Source: Marinomonas spartinae
GTDB lineage: Bacteria; Pseudomonadota; Gammaproteobacteria; Pseudomonadales; Marinomonadaceae
Assembly (NCBI RefSeq): GCF_900089775.1
Contig: NZ_FLOB01000002.1
Span: 620,001 to 684,000 of the forward strand
DNA length: 64,000 bases
Direction: 5' to 3'
Shown here: one piece after another, positions 15,607 to 25,800 of the stretch
Position numbering within the stretch: position 1 is the stretch's first letter
Layout: every line of letters begins with the position of its first letter
Position numbers and translations under genes: made by a program
The notes under the pieces: generated by a model
The model's input: the letters and a program-made list of their open reading frames with translations, nothing else
Told to the model about the DNA's origin: nothing
Databases searched by the model: none

Positions 15607-15902
15607 TCATCGCAGTGGCCGTATACAGCAATGCGGATCAATTTGATTGCAATCACTGTACATGGGGGCGCCACTGCGACAAAAACAACCCAGCGCCAAT
15701 GAAACAATGGGTAATAGATGACGTTATTGAATCGGATACGTGTCTAAAACCTATGATTACTCACCAAAGCAACGAACTAATCAAACTTTACAGTCATTTC
15801 AAAAAAAACCGCTTCCCGCTGTCTGGCGGACTGCTTGACCAGCCAGAATCTTTTATACGAGCCATGAATATCATAGAAGGGGCTTTGCAGAACGATGAGT
15901 GA
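15603..15902 (+). CDS. Frameshift extension of the tail chaperone (gpT part)
   Basis: Frame open from the slip site and reachable by -1 frameshift. An isolated GTG at 15615 is possible but lacks a clear ribosome site. The sequence starts with a Cys-rich cluster (CNHCTWGRHC) that could bind zinc and continues with a helical region. The G-T fusion would be ~215 residues. The stop overlaps the tape measure start (ATGAGTGA). Confidence 0.75.
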   Translation, partial: LIIAVAVYSNADQFDCNHCTWGRHCDKNNPAPMKQWVIDDVIESDTCLKPMITHQSNELIKLYSHFKKNRFPLSGGLLDQPESFIRAMNIIEGALQNDE

Positions 15903-18900
15903 TACACGCCACCAATTTATTATAACCGCGACAGACCGCACTCGTGCGGCATTTGATTCTGCAAAGGCCAACTTTCAAGAGCTTAAAAAAACGGCCCTTT
16001 CTGCTCAGTCTCTTATTGCAGCGGGGTTGGGCGGGGTTGGGATTGTCAGCTTTACCAAAGAGATGGCCAGCTTAGGCGAATCATCGCTAATCGCAGCGGA
16101 CAATCTCAACACAACAACAGAACAAATCACGTCTTTGCAGTATGCCGCGAGCAAATACAACATCGATGGCGAAGCCATGAATGATGTGCTCAAAGATATG
16201 TCGGTACGCATTCAAGAATTTGCGACAATCGGCACAGGCGAGGCCGCTGATTTTTTTGAAACATTGAATCTGAATGTAAAAGACTTTGTCGACTTAGCAC
16301 CGGATAAGCTGCTTTATAAAGTAGCGCAAGAGCTTGACGGACTGAGCGATGCTAGCGCTCGAGTATATCTTGATCAACTGGGTAGCGATAACCTGGTTGC
16401 ACTATTGCCATTGTTGCGTAATAGCGCCAAAGGCTTGCGCGAAATGCAAGACGAAGCCTACGCAACAAACAAAGTGCTCAAGCAAACAGACGCGATCAAG
16501 TTGGCAGCGATTGCCAATGAAATCAATGTTATGCAGAACGCCGCCAAAACGCTATCACAGCAATTGGCAGCGGAGTTTGAGCCAGCCGTAAAAGGTGTGA
16601 GCGATTTGTTTAACGATTTTGCAAGCGATGGTGACGCGGTATCGAATGCACTGGATACCATGTCAACAGCAGGCACCGTAGTGGCTTCTGTATACGCGGG
16701 CCGCATGACGACCGCATTTGTCACATCAATGCAGGCTAAGTTCGCTGATACAGTTGCGTCCAAGCAAAATGCCGCCGCCAATGTAGAAGAAGCTAAGGCG
16801 GCACTAGCTAAAGCAGAAATAAAGCTCACTACTGAGCAGTTGGCGTATAAAGAATCCATTGCCGCTAAAAAACGTGATGCGGCAGAAAGCGAAAAATTAT
16901 CCGCGTCTAACCTAGAAAGAGCGAAGTCTGCCCAGGCTGCAGCAGCAGCAGACGTGGAAGCGGCATCCGCCTTAAAGTCACACGCCGCCCAGTTGGACCA
17001 TGCGAAACAAAGAGCGGATAAACTGAAAGCAGCTGAGGCAGAGCTGACCGCCTCTAAAGCGCGTCTTGCAACAGCCACTCAACGAGCGGAAAAAGCAGAA
17101 CAGGCTCATCAGGCGCAAGTTGCTAAAAATAGCGCTGCAATTCAAGTGGCAACAGATAACACCAAGAAGCTAGACCGTGCAAAATTAGATTTAGAAAAAT
17201 CGACACAGCGGCTTACCACGGTGCAAAAAGCGCATAATGCATCAATGCGAGCAGGTTCTATTGCCGCGCGTGGCTTGAGCAGTGCATTAGGTTTGGTGGG
17301 GGGGCCAATTGGTCTGTTATTCACAGGTGTAACCGTGTTAAGCATGCTGCAAAGCAGCGCAGCGGATGCTACAGAAGAAATTGATTTATTAGGCGTATCT
17401 ACAGACCAGTTAAACAATAAACTGGCCACAACGTCGTACAATAACTTAACTGCTTCATTAGACCAGGTGAATGAAAAAATAGCGGCCTCATCCGCAAAAA
17501 TTAAAGCGTTACAGTCTGAAAAGGTCGAACATCCAGCAAGTTTTAGAGGGCGATCTGGAAATGTTAAATCCAAATCACTTCAAAAAGAGATGGATGAAAA
17601 ACAATCTCTTATGGAGCTTGGTTTAAGCATTAGCACCGAAATTGAGGCGCGTGAAACCCGAGTGAAAAAAGCGCAGACAGAAGCGCGTAAGCAGATATCG
17701 ACACAAGCACTAAATGATCGTATAAAACTGATTCAAACCGCATCTCAGACAGCGGAGCAAAGCAGAAAAGCGGCTTTTGATAAACAGATGTCTGATATCA
17801 CCTCCTTTTACGATAAAGAAAAGTCGATATTAGACAGTCGGCATAAAAATAACCTTATAAGCAACAAAGAGTACAAAGAGAAAGAGAATAAAATTGAACT
17901 AGATCGGAGAGACTTGAAGTTTAAGACAAAGCAAAGCTATGCACTTCAAGAAGAGCGTTTCGAGTTGGCTCAACGTCAAAAACGTTTAGCTGCCTTTTCT
18001 GAAAACTACACTAAGCGAGAGCAAATGACGCTAGAACACCAGCAGCGTGTGCTCCAGTATATGCAAGACAACGGCATCACGAATGACCAAGACGCTAAAG
18101 TGATTGCTTTCCAAAAAGAGTCCTATGATTACCAGTTAAAAATGTTCAAAGAATACCAAAAAGGCATTCTCAAAGGGTATGACGATTACGGAAAAACCGA
18201 GCTGCAAAAAGAGAAGGACCGCTACGCTGAAGAGATAAAGCTGCTTGATAAACACTTACGCGATAAGGATATTACCCAAAAACAATACGATAGTGCCAAG
18301 CTTATCGCAGACAAACGAACCGCTGAAAATCAGAAAAAGGCTGAGCAGCAAGACCTAGAGACCAGTCTAAACAAACAAAGAGACTTTAATAATCTCTTTG
18401 TTGGTATGGCGAACAGTAAAAACAAAGAGTTGGCAGCAATAGGTAAAGCAGCGGCTATCTACAATATAGGAATCCAAACTTATCAGGGCGCTATGGCAGC
18501 TTATACGGCGTTAGCGCCAATTCCTATCGTTGGTCCAGCCTTGGGGATTGCGGCAGCCGCTGCCTTAACTGCCTATGGTCTTGAGCAAGTCGGTAATGTA
18601 AAAAACCAAACCTATCATACTGGTGGTATTGCTGGTCAGGACTCGGACAACTACTCCGCACGCTTGGCAGCCAATGAAGTGCCCGCCATATTGTTAAAAG
18701 GCGAAGAGGTGCTGACACAAACAGACCCGAGACACCGTAATAACTTAACGCTATCGAAAGACTCTACGGGCGAGAGTGGCAAAGGCTCAACGATTAACCA
18801 AATTTCGTTTGGTGATATTGTTGTTCAGGTAAGCACATCAAAATCCAGCAATTCAACAGATATTGGGCAGGCTGCAGGTGAGCAAATCGCCACTCAAATT

Positions 18901-18999
18901 GTCGCGGTTCTTAAGTCTAAAGTGGGGCAAAAACTCGTCTATAACGGAGTTTCTGCCGAAGCTGGGCGCAATGGAGGAAAAATAAAAGGCGTGCGATAG
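15895..18999 (+). CDS. Tape measure protein (gpH-like)
   Basis: 1034-residue protein that sets tail length. Residues ~1-230 resemble tape-measure N-termini, the middle (~280-470) is a long Ala/Lys/Glu coiled coil, a hydrophobic segment lies at ~460-490, a second charged coiled coil follows, and residues ~850-900 hold a hydrophobic Ala-Pro-rich region (TALAPIPIVGPALGIAAAAALTAYG, quoted here only by its ends TALAPI and LTAYG). Position after G/T fits. Confidence 0.85.
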   Translation: MSDTRHQFIITATDRTRAAFDSAKANFQELKKTALSAQSLIAAGLGGVGIVSFTKEMASLGESSLIAADNLNTTTEQITSLQYAASKYNIDGEAMNDVLKDMSVRIQEFATIGTGEAADFFETLNLNVKDFVDLAPDKLLYKVAQELDGLSDASARVYLDQLGSDNLVALLPLLRNSAKGLREMQDEAYATNKVLKQTDAIKLAAIANEINVMQNAAKTLSQQLAAEFEPAVKGVSDLFNDFASDGDAVSNALDTMSTAGTVVASVYAGRMTTAFVTSMQAKFADTVASKQNAAANVEEAKAALAKAEIKLTTEQLAYKESIAAKKRDAAESEKLSASNLERAKSAQAAAAADVEAASALKSHAAQLDHAKQRADKLKAAEAELTASKARLATATQRAEKAEQAHQAQVAKNSAAIQVATDNTKKLDRAKLDLEKSTQRLTTVQKAHNASMRAGSIAARGLSSALGLVGGPIGLLFTGVTVLSMLQSSAADATEEIDLLGVSTDQLNNKLATTSYNNLTASLDQVNEKIAASSAKIKALQSEKVEHPASFRGRSGNVKSKSLQKEMDEKQSLMELGLSISTEIEARETRVKKAQTEARKQISTQALNDRIKLIQTASQTAEQSRKAAFDKQMSDITSFYDKEKSILDSRHKNNLISNKEYKEKENKIELDRRDLKFKTKQSYALQEERFELAQRQKRLAAFSENYTKREQMTLEHQQRVLQYMQDNGITNDQDAKVIAFQKESYDYQLKMFKEYQKGILKGYDDYGKTELQKEKDRYAEEIKLLDKHLRDKDITQKQYDSAKLIADKRTAENQKKAEQQDLETSLNKQRDFNNLFVGMANSKNKELAAIGKAAAIYNIGIQTYQGAMAAYTALAPIPIVGPALGIAAAAALTAYGLEQVGNVKNQTYHTGGIAGQDSDNYSARLAANEVPAILLKGEEVLTQTDPRHRNNLTLSKDSTGESGKGSTINQISFGDIVVQVSTSKSSNSTDIGQAAGEQIATQIVAVLKSKVGQKLVYNGVSAEAGRNGGKIKGVR

Positions 19000-19314
19000 G
19001 ACTGTTAAAAGAGATACTCTTAATTTCCAACCAGTTATTGTGGTGTTTTTAGAAAGTTTGCAATCTTGTCATTCCTGATCTAGTATCCACCTTGAGGCGT
19101 CAGAACCTCTCAATTAGGCGGAAATCCAACCCCGTAGTGTTGGTTTTTTTGTGCTCAAAATTCATGCGCAAATGTAACTCCTGTTAAGTCGGGAGGGCGG
19201 TAGTGATAAAATACCTTCGGGGAAAGCTACCCGCGGTTCCTTTTTGGCCGTTCTGAACCTCCTGACACCCAATCAGTTATTGGGTATTTCAGAGAATGCA
19301 AAAAGGAGATCATT
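19000..19314 (+). other. Intergenic region at the start of the cargo cassette
   Basis: No gene in 315 bp. Contains a hairpin with T run around 19128-19151 (CCAAC...GTTGG then TTTTTTT), which probably ends late transcription, and a strong AAAAGGAGATC ribosome site before 19315. The stretch between has CG-rich short repeats (GGGAGGGCGG, CTACCCGCGG) and may include the cassette's own promoter or a small RNA. Confidence 0.4.
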
Positions 19315-19719
19315 ATGATCTGTAATCAAGCCATAACGGCACCTTATCCAACGCGCTTTAGTCTATCCCTAGACCATGCAGGCGCCAATCTTTCTAACAG
19401 TAACTGGGCAGTAAGGCCTACCTCCAACTATCGAAAAGCCAACCGCTTTGGCCGTGAAATGGCCGCACACTTCTTGCAACAGCTAAAAGACGACCCCGAC
19501 AATGTGGGGGCGGGTGTGCTGGGGCATATCGCGGGGGATATCGATTTTCAAGACAAAACCGCCACAAAGGGCTATTGGGTGGGCTTTTTTAGCTATTTAG
19601 AGCGACACCTTTACCGATCTGCCAAGCGGTGCGATGTGTTTGTGGATTTGGCTTTTGTGCAGGCCGAATACGACCATAGAGCACAATATGCAACCGAACT
19701 GGCTAGAATGGAGGGATAA
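19315..19719 (+). CDS. Hypothetical phage cargo protein (134 aa)
   Basis: Soluble 134-residue protein with no recognised motif. It has an excellent ribosome site and is followed after three bases by the antirepressor gene, so the two form a small operon. A central segment with VGFFSYLERHLYRSAKR looks helical and amphipathic. It sits in the tail gene block where it has no structural counterpart in lambda, so I treat it as cargo. Confidence 0.5.
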   Translation: MICNQAITAPYPTRFSLSLDHAGANLSNSNWAVRPTSNYRKANRFGREMAAHFLQQLKDDPDNVGAGVLGHIAGDIDFQDKTATKGYWVGFFSYLERHLYRSAKRCDVFVDLAFVQAEYDHRAQYATELARMEG

Positions 19720-19722
19720 ACG

Positions 19723-20469
19723 ATGCAATCACTTGTGATCAAACAAAATGGATGCCCGGTGACCACTTCATTGGCCATCGCTGACGGCATTGGAAATACT
19801 CACAAAACAGTTATTCAGCTGATACGGCAGAATACAGTTGACTTGGAGGATTTCGGAAGGGTCGCATTTGAAATGCGATCCTTTGAAACAAAAGGTGGCT
19901 CTCAAAATAGAGAGGTAGCAATACTCAATGAGCAGCAAGCAACACTACTGCTGACTTATATGCGCAATAATGAGACGGTAAAGGCGTTTAAAAAACGCCT
20001 GGTTAAAGCCTTCTTTGAAATGCGCGACCAGTTGCATGCTAGTGCGCCTAATATAAACCAGCTCAGTAAAATGGACATACTGAAATTAGCGATGGAGTCT
20101 GAAGAACAGCGGCTAAAACTTGAACAGACAAACAAACAATTGTCTCAGAAAGTAGAGCAGGACGCGCCAAAGGTGCAATTTGCTGAACGAGTATATATTT
20201 CACCTGATGCGATCAGCGTAGGGGAAGCCGCTAAGATAATCGGCACTGGCCAGCGGCGATTATTTGATTTTCTGCGCAATATTGGCTGGATTTCTCGACG
20301 AAACGAGCCATATCAACAGAAGATAGAACAAGGCTTGCTGAATGTGAAACTTAGCAACTTTCAACATCCAGAGCACGGATTAAAACAATCTGTCACCACC
20401 GTGGTGACAGGAAAGGGGCTAACGAAGCTCAAACAATTGTGGGATGAAGAACACCCACAGCTTCATTAA
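19723..20469 (+). CDS. Rha-family / KilAC antirepressor-like regulator
   Basis: 248 residues in two domains. Residues 1-110 match the Rha regulatory protein pattern (TSLAIADGIGNTHKTVIQLI, ILNEQQATLLLTYMRN, FKKRLVKAFFEMRDQL). After a helical linker, residues ~150-245 resemble the ANT/KilAC DNA-binding domain (ISVGEAAKIIGTGQRRLFDFL, ending GKGLTKLKQLWDEE). Such proteins act in lytic induction or regulate phage late events. Its place inside the tail operon is unusual. Confidence 0.8.
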   Translation: MQSLVIKQNGCPVTTSLAIADGIGNTHKTVIQLIRQNTVDLEDFGRVAFEMRSFETKGGSQNREVAILNEQQATLLLTYMRNNETVKAFKKRLVKAFFEMRDQLHASAPNINQLSKMDILKLAMESEEQRLKLEQTNKQLSQKVEQDAPKVQFAERVYISPDAISVGEAAKIIGTGQRRLFDFLRNIGWISRRNEPYQQKIEQGLLNVKLSNFQHPEHGLKQSVTTVVTGKGLTKLKQLWDEEHPQLH

Positions 20470-20475
20470 GTGATA

Positions 20476-20499
20476 AAAGCGCCTCGCTCGGGGCGCTTT
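20476..20499. terminator. Bidirectional terminator between convergent genes
   Basis: AAAGCGCC and GGCGCTTT form an 8-bp stem, with T runs on the plus side and A runs upstream. It serves both the antirepressor and the converging minus-strand gene. Confidence 0.8.
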
Positions 20500-20501
20500 G
20501 T

Positions 20502-21050
20502 TTATTGCATGCTTTGATAGTTCGCTTTAACTTTTTCTAGTCGAGATAGGAATTCCTCTTTTGCAGAATGGATATCGACCACCTTGTTCAGATATGGTTT
20601 TCTCGAAAAAACGTTAATTTCATCAATATTAAATGGATTATCGTAAAGCCGAAGTATATCAACTTTTTTCTTTTTCCCGTTTTCTTCTTTTATGTAGAAT
20701 ATTTTTATATTGTTTTTACGCAGGGCTACCTCAAATCCTGCATTTTTACAGGCTTCGCTTAGCGATTCACCATCTTCTTCTAGAAGTTCTTCGAGTGTAT
20801 CATGATAGATGTTACTCATGTCGTATGCAGGTCTTTCTTGGTTTACGCATAACGACATTTTTTCAAGTTCAAGAGTTTTCTCTTTCTCGGTTGTTAAACA
20901 CTGAACTGTAACCTCACTATGTCTTATATCGAGAGGAAATATTGTTCGGCTTGTGTTTGGTTGTGAACCGCCAGAGTAATTAATTTTTAAAGGCTCCCCG
21001 GTTTTTTGCGCTCTATAAAGTGCGGTAACAAGCAGATCTACATCATCCAT
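20502..21050 (-). CDS. WYL-like domain protein (182 aa)
   Basis: Residues ~18-70 fit a WYL-type small beta-barrel (LKINYSGGS, then RTIFPLDI, TVQCLTTEKEKTLELEKM), the ligand-sensing fold seen in many prokaryotic regulators and defence proteins. The WYL call rests on pattern only. The rest is charged and helical, with a second beta region around KIFYIKEENGKKKKVDILRL. No DNA-binding domain is visible. It is divergent from the tail genes and probably expressed from the prophage as lysogenic cargo. Confidence 0.4.
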   Translation of the reverse strand: MDDVDLLVTALYRAQKTGEPLKINYSGGSQPNTSRTIFPLDIRHSEVTVQCLTTEKEKTLELEKMSLCVNQERPAYDMSNIYHDTLEELLEEDGESLSEACKNAGFEVALRKNNIKIFYIKEENGKKKKVDILRLYDNPFNIDEINVFSRKPYLNKVVDIHSAKEEFLSRLEKVKANYQSMQ

Positions 21051-21071
21051 AAACTAACCCCTATGGTAATC

Positions 21072-21635
21072 TTATTTTTTCTCTTCTATTGCTTTCAACA
21101 TATTTCTAAACCCTAGAATAGCAGTTCTTTTTCCACCTGGAATACGGTCAATTGAACAGCTGGCCACTTCATATCCTGTTGCTTTTTCTATTTTCATTTG
21201 GCAGGTTTTGGCGGTCAGTATATTTTTAAATTCTGACATCGGTATTAGTGCGTAAGCGGTGCTTTTCATGCCAGACAGCTTGGAGTTGTCAAAATCCAAG
21301 TCACTTAAACCAATGGGGTAAATTTTTGTCTTGCCGTTGACTTTAAATGCGACCTCGTCAAATTTCACATAGCCGCCATCTTCCTGAAAGGTGAGGTTGA
21401 CGAATTGAGGGGATTTGGATGTCCAGACCGCACCAAGTCGTGTAGATACAGGGTCAAAAATACTGGCGTCAGGGTTGTAAAGCGCGTCAGGAGTAAGATA
21501 TATGATTTTCGTGTTATCAAACGAGTTTTTGTCTACAGTGAGTTTCCCCATCCCTGCAAAGCTATCCATTGTATCTATCATGGAGGTGCATCCAGTTAAA
21601 GAAAGAGCCACAGTTAATAATATTGTTTGTTTCAT
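21072..21635 (-). CDS. Prophage-encoded lipoprotein (187 aa)
   Basis: Signal peptide with a clear lipobox (SLTGCTSM, Cys at residue 16), so the mature protein is lipid-anchored. The remaining 170 residues are beta-rich with two Cys near the end (KTCQMKI, VASCSID). No known family is recognised. A lipoprotein expressed by the lysogen could serve surface exclusion or fitness. It shares a direction and probably a transcript with the WYL-like gene. Confidence 0.6.
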   Translation of the reverse strand: MKQTILLTVALSLTGCTSMIDTMDSFAGMGKLTVDKNSFDNTKIIYLTPDALYNPDASIFDPVSTRLGAVWTSKSPQFVNLTFQEDGGYVKFDEVAFKVNGKTKIYPIGLSDLDFDNSKLSGMKSTAYALIPMSEFKNILTAKTCQMKIEKATGYEVASCSIDRIPGGKRTAILGFRNMLKAIEEKK

Positions 21636-21754
21636 TTGTCAGTCCTTTGTCAGGTCAAATGCTTTATTTATACGTAGTTTATCTTGAAAAGGGAAGTTAG
21701 CAGAGGTAAATTATTCACACTGCGGTTTTTGTGACCGCTGCATATCTTTTATTA

Positions 21755-21779
21755 AAAGCTCGCCTTGGCGGGCTTTTTT
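21755..21779 (+). terminator. Terminator-like hairpin ahead of the late tail genes
   Basis: AAAGCTCGCC-TT-GGCGGGCTTT followed by a T run. It marks the right edge of the cargo cassette. The late tail gene starts 19 bases downstream, so late transcription must read through it or restart after it. Confidence 0.75.
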
Positions 21780-21797
21780 TATGTCCTTGAGGTGCCA

Positions 21798-22349
21798 ATG
21801 CTCCCCTATATTGATGAAGCAGAGGTGACCATCACCTCTAATGATCCCAACACGGTTACCCGGTCGCGCTCAGGCAGAAAGATTTCTCGTAATTTAGAGC
21901 AACAACGCTGGGAGATTGCTGTTACTTGGCCTAATTATCTGGATGCAAAATCTCTTGTTTTAGAGGTGGCGTTAGATGCAATGAAAGGCCAGTCCATTGA
22001 TGACGACATTATTCACCCCGTGCGCTCTTACCACAAAGATGCAACCAGCAATTGGCAGGTTCAAACGACAACCCAAGCGGGCGCTGAGTCTATTCAAATT
22101 ACGGGGGGAGGGTCGTTAACAGTTGGTCATTACATACGATTTAACGGTCACAGCAAAGTGTATCGAGTGATGTCGTCATCCGACAACACCGTTTCTATCT
22201 TTCCTAAGCTCCGTCGTGCTGTTTTTGCCGCAGAAGCAGTAATTACGCAAGCCGTGCCAATTACTGTCACCCGTACAGACGATGCAATATCGTACAAAAC
22301 CAAGGGCCCGTTAACCACGGTTTCAGCAAGCTTTGAGGAGATGTTGTAA
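21798..22349 (+). CDS. Late tail protein, tail-tip assembly (183 aa)
   Basis: Resembles tail proteins located between tape measure and J in siphophages with DUF2163 neighbours. The sequence is beta-rich and includes HYIRFNGHSKVYRVMSSSDN, typical of tail-tip barrels. I chose the ATG at 21798, which has TTGAGGTG upstream, because a longer frame from 21765 would start inside a terminator hairpin. It precedes the next gene by two bases. Confidence 0.6.
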   Translation: MLPYIDEAEVTITSNDPNTVTRSRSGRKISRNLEQQRWEIAVTWPNYLDAKSLVLEVALDAMKGQSIDDDIIHPVRSYHKDATSNWQVQTTTQAGAESIQITGGGSLTVGHYIRFNGHSKVYRVMSSSDNTVSIFPKLRRAVFAAEAVITQAVPITVTRTDDAISYKTKGPLTTVSASFEEML

Positions 22350-22351
22350 AC

Positions 22352-22864
22352 ATGATTATTCGTAACTTAATCAAGATGTCATTTCGCAGTGGTGGCGACC
22401 TTTTAATGACAGACGGCGGTATCCCAGTTGAATTCATGGGGGATGTATATGAGCCTGATTTGTATCTTGCCACAGACGGTATTGGTGATGTGGAGGAAAC
22501 TCTTGAAATAACAACAGGTGATTTTCAGGTTACGTTAAACATAGCTTCTGAATACGACCCTGTTCTTCTGGCGTTTTACGATGATGATTATCTAAATCAA
22601 ACCATTACCTATTACCGCCAATATATTTGGGACGATGGCTCAGAAGAGTTTGATAAGCTATTTGAAGGTCGGATGATTGAATATGAAGCGACCGATGCGG
22701 AAGACGGCTACACAATAGAAGTCACATCAAGCGCCAATATTATTCATTGGCAACAAGTGCGCGGCCGTTCTACAAACTCAGATTCCCAACACCAATTCTA
22801 CCCCGATGATAGAGGCTTGGATTATGCCGGTACAGAAATCAGCGATATTAAATGGGGTAAATAA
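22352..22864 (+). CDS. Tail protein, DUF2163-like (170 aa)
   Basis: 170-residue tail-tip component that lies directly before J and overlaps its start by one base. The pattern RSGGDLLMTDGGIPVEFMGDVYEPD and the beta-rich body fit tail proteins that form the ring under the tube. It probably contributes to the baseplate-like hub that holds J. Confidence 0.6.
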   Translation: MIIRNLIKMSFRSGGDLLMTDGGIPVEFMGDVYEPDLYLATDGIGDVEETLEITTGDFQVTLNIASEYDPVLLAFYDDDYLNQTITYYRQYIWDDGSEEFDKLFEGRMIEYEATDAEDGYTIEVTSSANIIHWQQVRGRSTNSDSQHQFYPDDRGLDYAGTEISDIKWGK

Positions 22865-25800
22865 TGGGCTTTTTTAGCAAGATTTTTAAAAGTGTTCGCA
22901 AGATAGTAGATCCAATTGTTAACGTTGTGGATGATGCTATCGATTGGGTTGGAGGGTTATTAAAACCAGAGGTGCCAGGTACTGATCCAGCAGACAGTGC
23001 GGCCTCAGGCTTAACCGTTAACAAAAGCTCATCTTCTGCAAACATCCCTGTTATTTATGGTCGCAGAAAAGTTGGGGGCACTCGCGTGTTTCTGAATACG
23101 ACAGGACCAAAAAATAAATACCTCAACTCAGTTTTAGTTCAATGTGTGGGCCCCGTTCATAGCTCAAGCTCCGTTACTGTGTCTGATAAAGCTGAAAGCG
23201 AATACGGAGCCTTGCTTCGGCATACATTTCATCATGGTTATCCATCGCAAGCCGCTGATGCGAACTTGGTTTCGGAATTAAGTGAATGGACATCGAATCA
23301 TCGCTTGCAAGGGCTTGCTTATGAAGCGGTGCAATATACCTATGATCAAGACAAGTACAGCGGCCTGCCTGTCTTTAAATCCATTATAGAAGGCGCTCTG
23401 TTATATGACCCACGCACAGGCAGTACAGGTTATTCGGATAATTTTGCGTTAGTGGTTTTGGATTATTTTCGTTCAGCTGAATATGGCGTCGGCATGTCTG
23501 ATACTTTGATTGATTTTGAATCGTTCAAAACATCAGCGACACTTGCCGATGTCAGCTACCCAAGCAATTCAAATAGCTCAATAATGGTAAAACGGTTTTC
23601 TTGTAACGCCGCTATCGACACATCCAAAACGCCATTTGACAATATTAAGCAGTTAGTGTCCGAGAGTCGCGCTTTTCTCACGCAAACTGCGGGCGTTTGG
23701 CGCTATGTGATTCAAAATGATGCGAACCCAAACCATACGATTACTTATGACGATATAATAGGAGATATCTCAAAAAGTCCTAATGGTGCACGAGATAAAT
23801 ATAATCGCGTCACCATCACCTATGTCGACCCCGACAAACAATGGGAAACAAACGAAGCAACTTACCCAATCAATGACGCTGAATATCAGGGTTATTTAGC
23901 AGAGGATAATTGGGAAGAGTCTCATGCTGATATTACTGTTGAGTCGTGCACGAATCGATATCAAGCACTAGACATTGCGCGCCAAGCGCTATTAGAAAGC
24001 CGCAAAGGTGGTGTTATATCGTTTAATGGCCAGCCATGGACGATTAAGGTTCGCTGTGGTGACTTGTTAGTCATGGATATGCCTGGTCTTAACGATGGCA
24101 TTTTGTGGCGAGTAGCAACGCGAACCCTTGATGCCGATGGCTCGGTTTCATTTGCTTGTGCAATGTATGACCCTTCTATCTTTCCTTGGATTGATATTCC
24201 AGATCAGCAAGTTGTAACTAAGCCAACGATTGCGGATGCCAGTGTATTACCGCCGCCTGAAACATTGTCTTACTTGTCTAATAACTGGAATGAGGGGACT
24301 GTAGGGGCCTTAACATGGCCTCAATCAAACAGCGCATTTGTCCACGATTATTTAATCGAGATTTATCGCGCATCAGATAGCATTCAAGTGTTGACTACGA
24401 CGCTGTCCAGCTCAAATGATTGGGCCGACGACTACATACCAATCTTGAATTTGCCTTATCTTGCAGCTGGTAATTACTATGCGACCGTTCGAGCTCGTAA
24501 TGCTCTCACTAGATCGAGCGCAACAACAGCCACTTTTTCTGTCAATGTGCCTGTTGTTGATCGTGTTACTGGGCTGGCTGTCGTTGGTGAGTTTGATAGC
24601 TCTCTAACGCTAAAATGGTCTGCATTAGTGTCGCCTGCTTTAAGGCATTATCAGGTTGAAATTTATAATGTTCAAAGTGGACATGCTTTAGCAAGTATTA
24701 ATACGGTAACTGAAACCACAACCATTAGTTTTGAATTATTTAAATCAATGGGGTTTCCTCGTTCGTTTGAAGTGCGAGTGAGTGGCGTGAATGTTGCTGG
24801 CGTTGTTGGTGAGTCTGCAGCATTGGCCGTGTCTAAGCCAGCACCAATCGCTCCCGCTATACAGGCTTGGGCCTCTGTTAACGATATAAAATTGACATTG
24901 TCAGCACCTTCAAATGCAAAGGGCGCGGTTGTTTGGCTTGCTAATGTGGCCCCAGTGCCAAAAAATGATGCAAACCAGCGTTACAAAGGCGAGAGCCTTT
25001 CTATCACGTTAGATGGCTTGGCAGCGTTAACAGAATACAAAATTGCCATTGCCTCTTACGACGCCTTTGGCCTTGGTGAGTCAAGCGCTCACACTGTTAC
25101 GACGTTAAACGATGCAGTTTCTGATGCTATTAATCAGTTAAAAGAACGTGATTTATCACTGTCTGATGACATTGAACAAGTCGCGAAAGCGGCAGCTGAG
25201 CGAGTGCAAAAGCAGCAATTTGAAACGGATGATGTTGCTGAGCAGTTGTTTAAATCGGCTGCTCGTGCAGCTGAAATGCAACGCTATCAACTCAGTCAGA
25301 ACGATGAGTACTATCGCATCCTGAATGCCGTTGTTGAAATCGATCCGTCAAACGGGACCATCATAAATCGCGCTTATCAATACACGAACGATCGCTTTAG
25401 CGAAGCTAAGTTGTTGATTGATGGTGTTGATGCATCTATCGCGTTGCAAGCTTCTCGCATTGATACAACAAACGACCGCTTGACCGACGCTGAATCTGAG
25501 CTATCAGTACAAGCGGGGCTGATCAATCAGCGGGCAACGTTCACGCAGCTAACAGAAACCGTGGCGGGGGCTATTGCCGCCATTCAACCGGCTTACGTCA
25601 CCACGTTTAACACTGGTTTAGATGGCTGGGTCGCGCAAAGTGGCACGGCAGTTTACAACGCTGGTGCATGGGTTGATTTAACGCTGGGCGATATCGCCGC
25701 GACAATGGATTACAGCGGCGCAGATAACCATGTTATTCAGTTATCAATTGCGCGAGAAAGTGGGGCAGTGTGGGCAGGTAAAGTCCAATATAAAACCGCT

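Noticed and set aside
21765-21797. Upstream start for the late tail gene
   Set aside because: It would begin with TTG inside a terminator hairpin. The ATG at 21798 has a good ribosome site.
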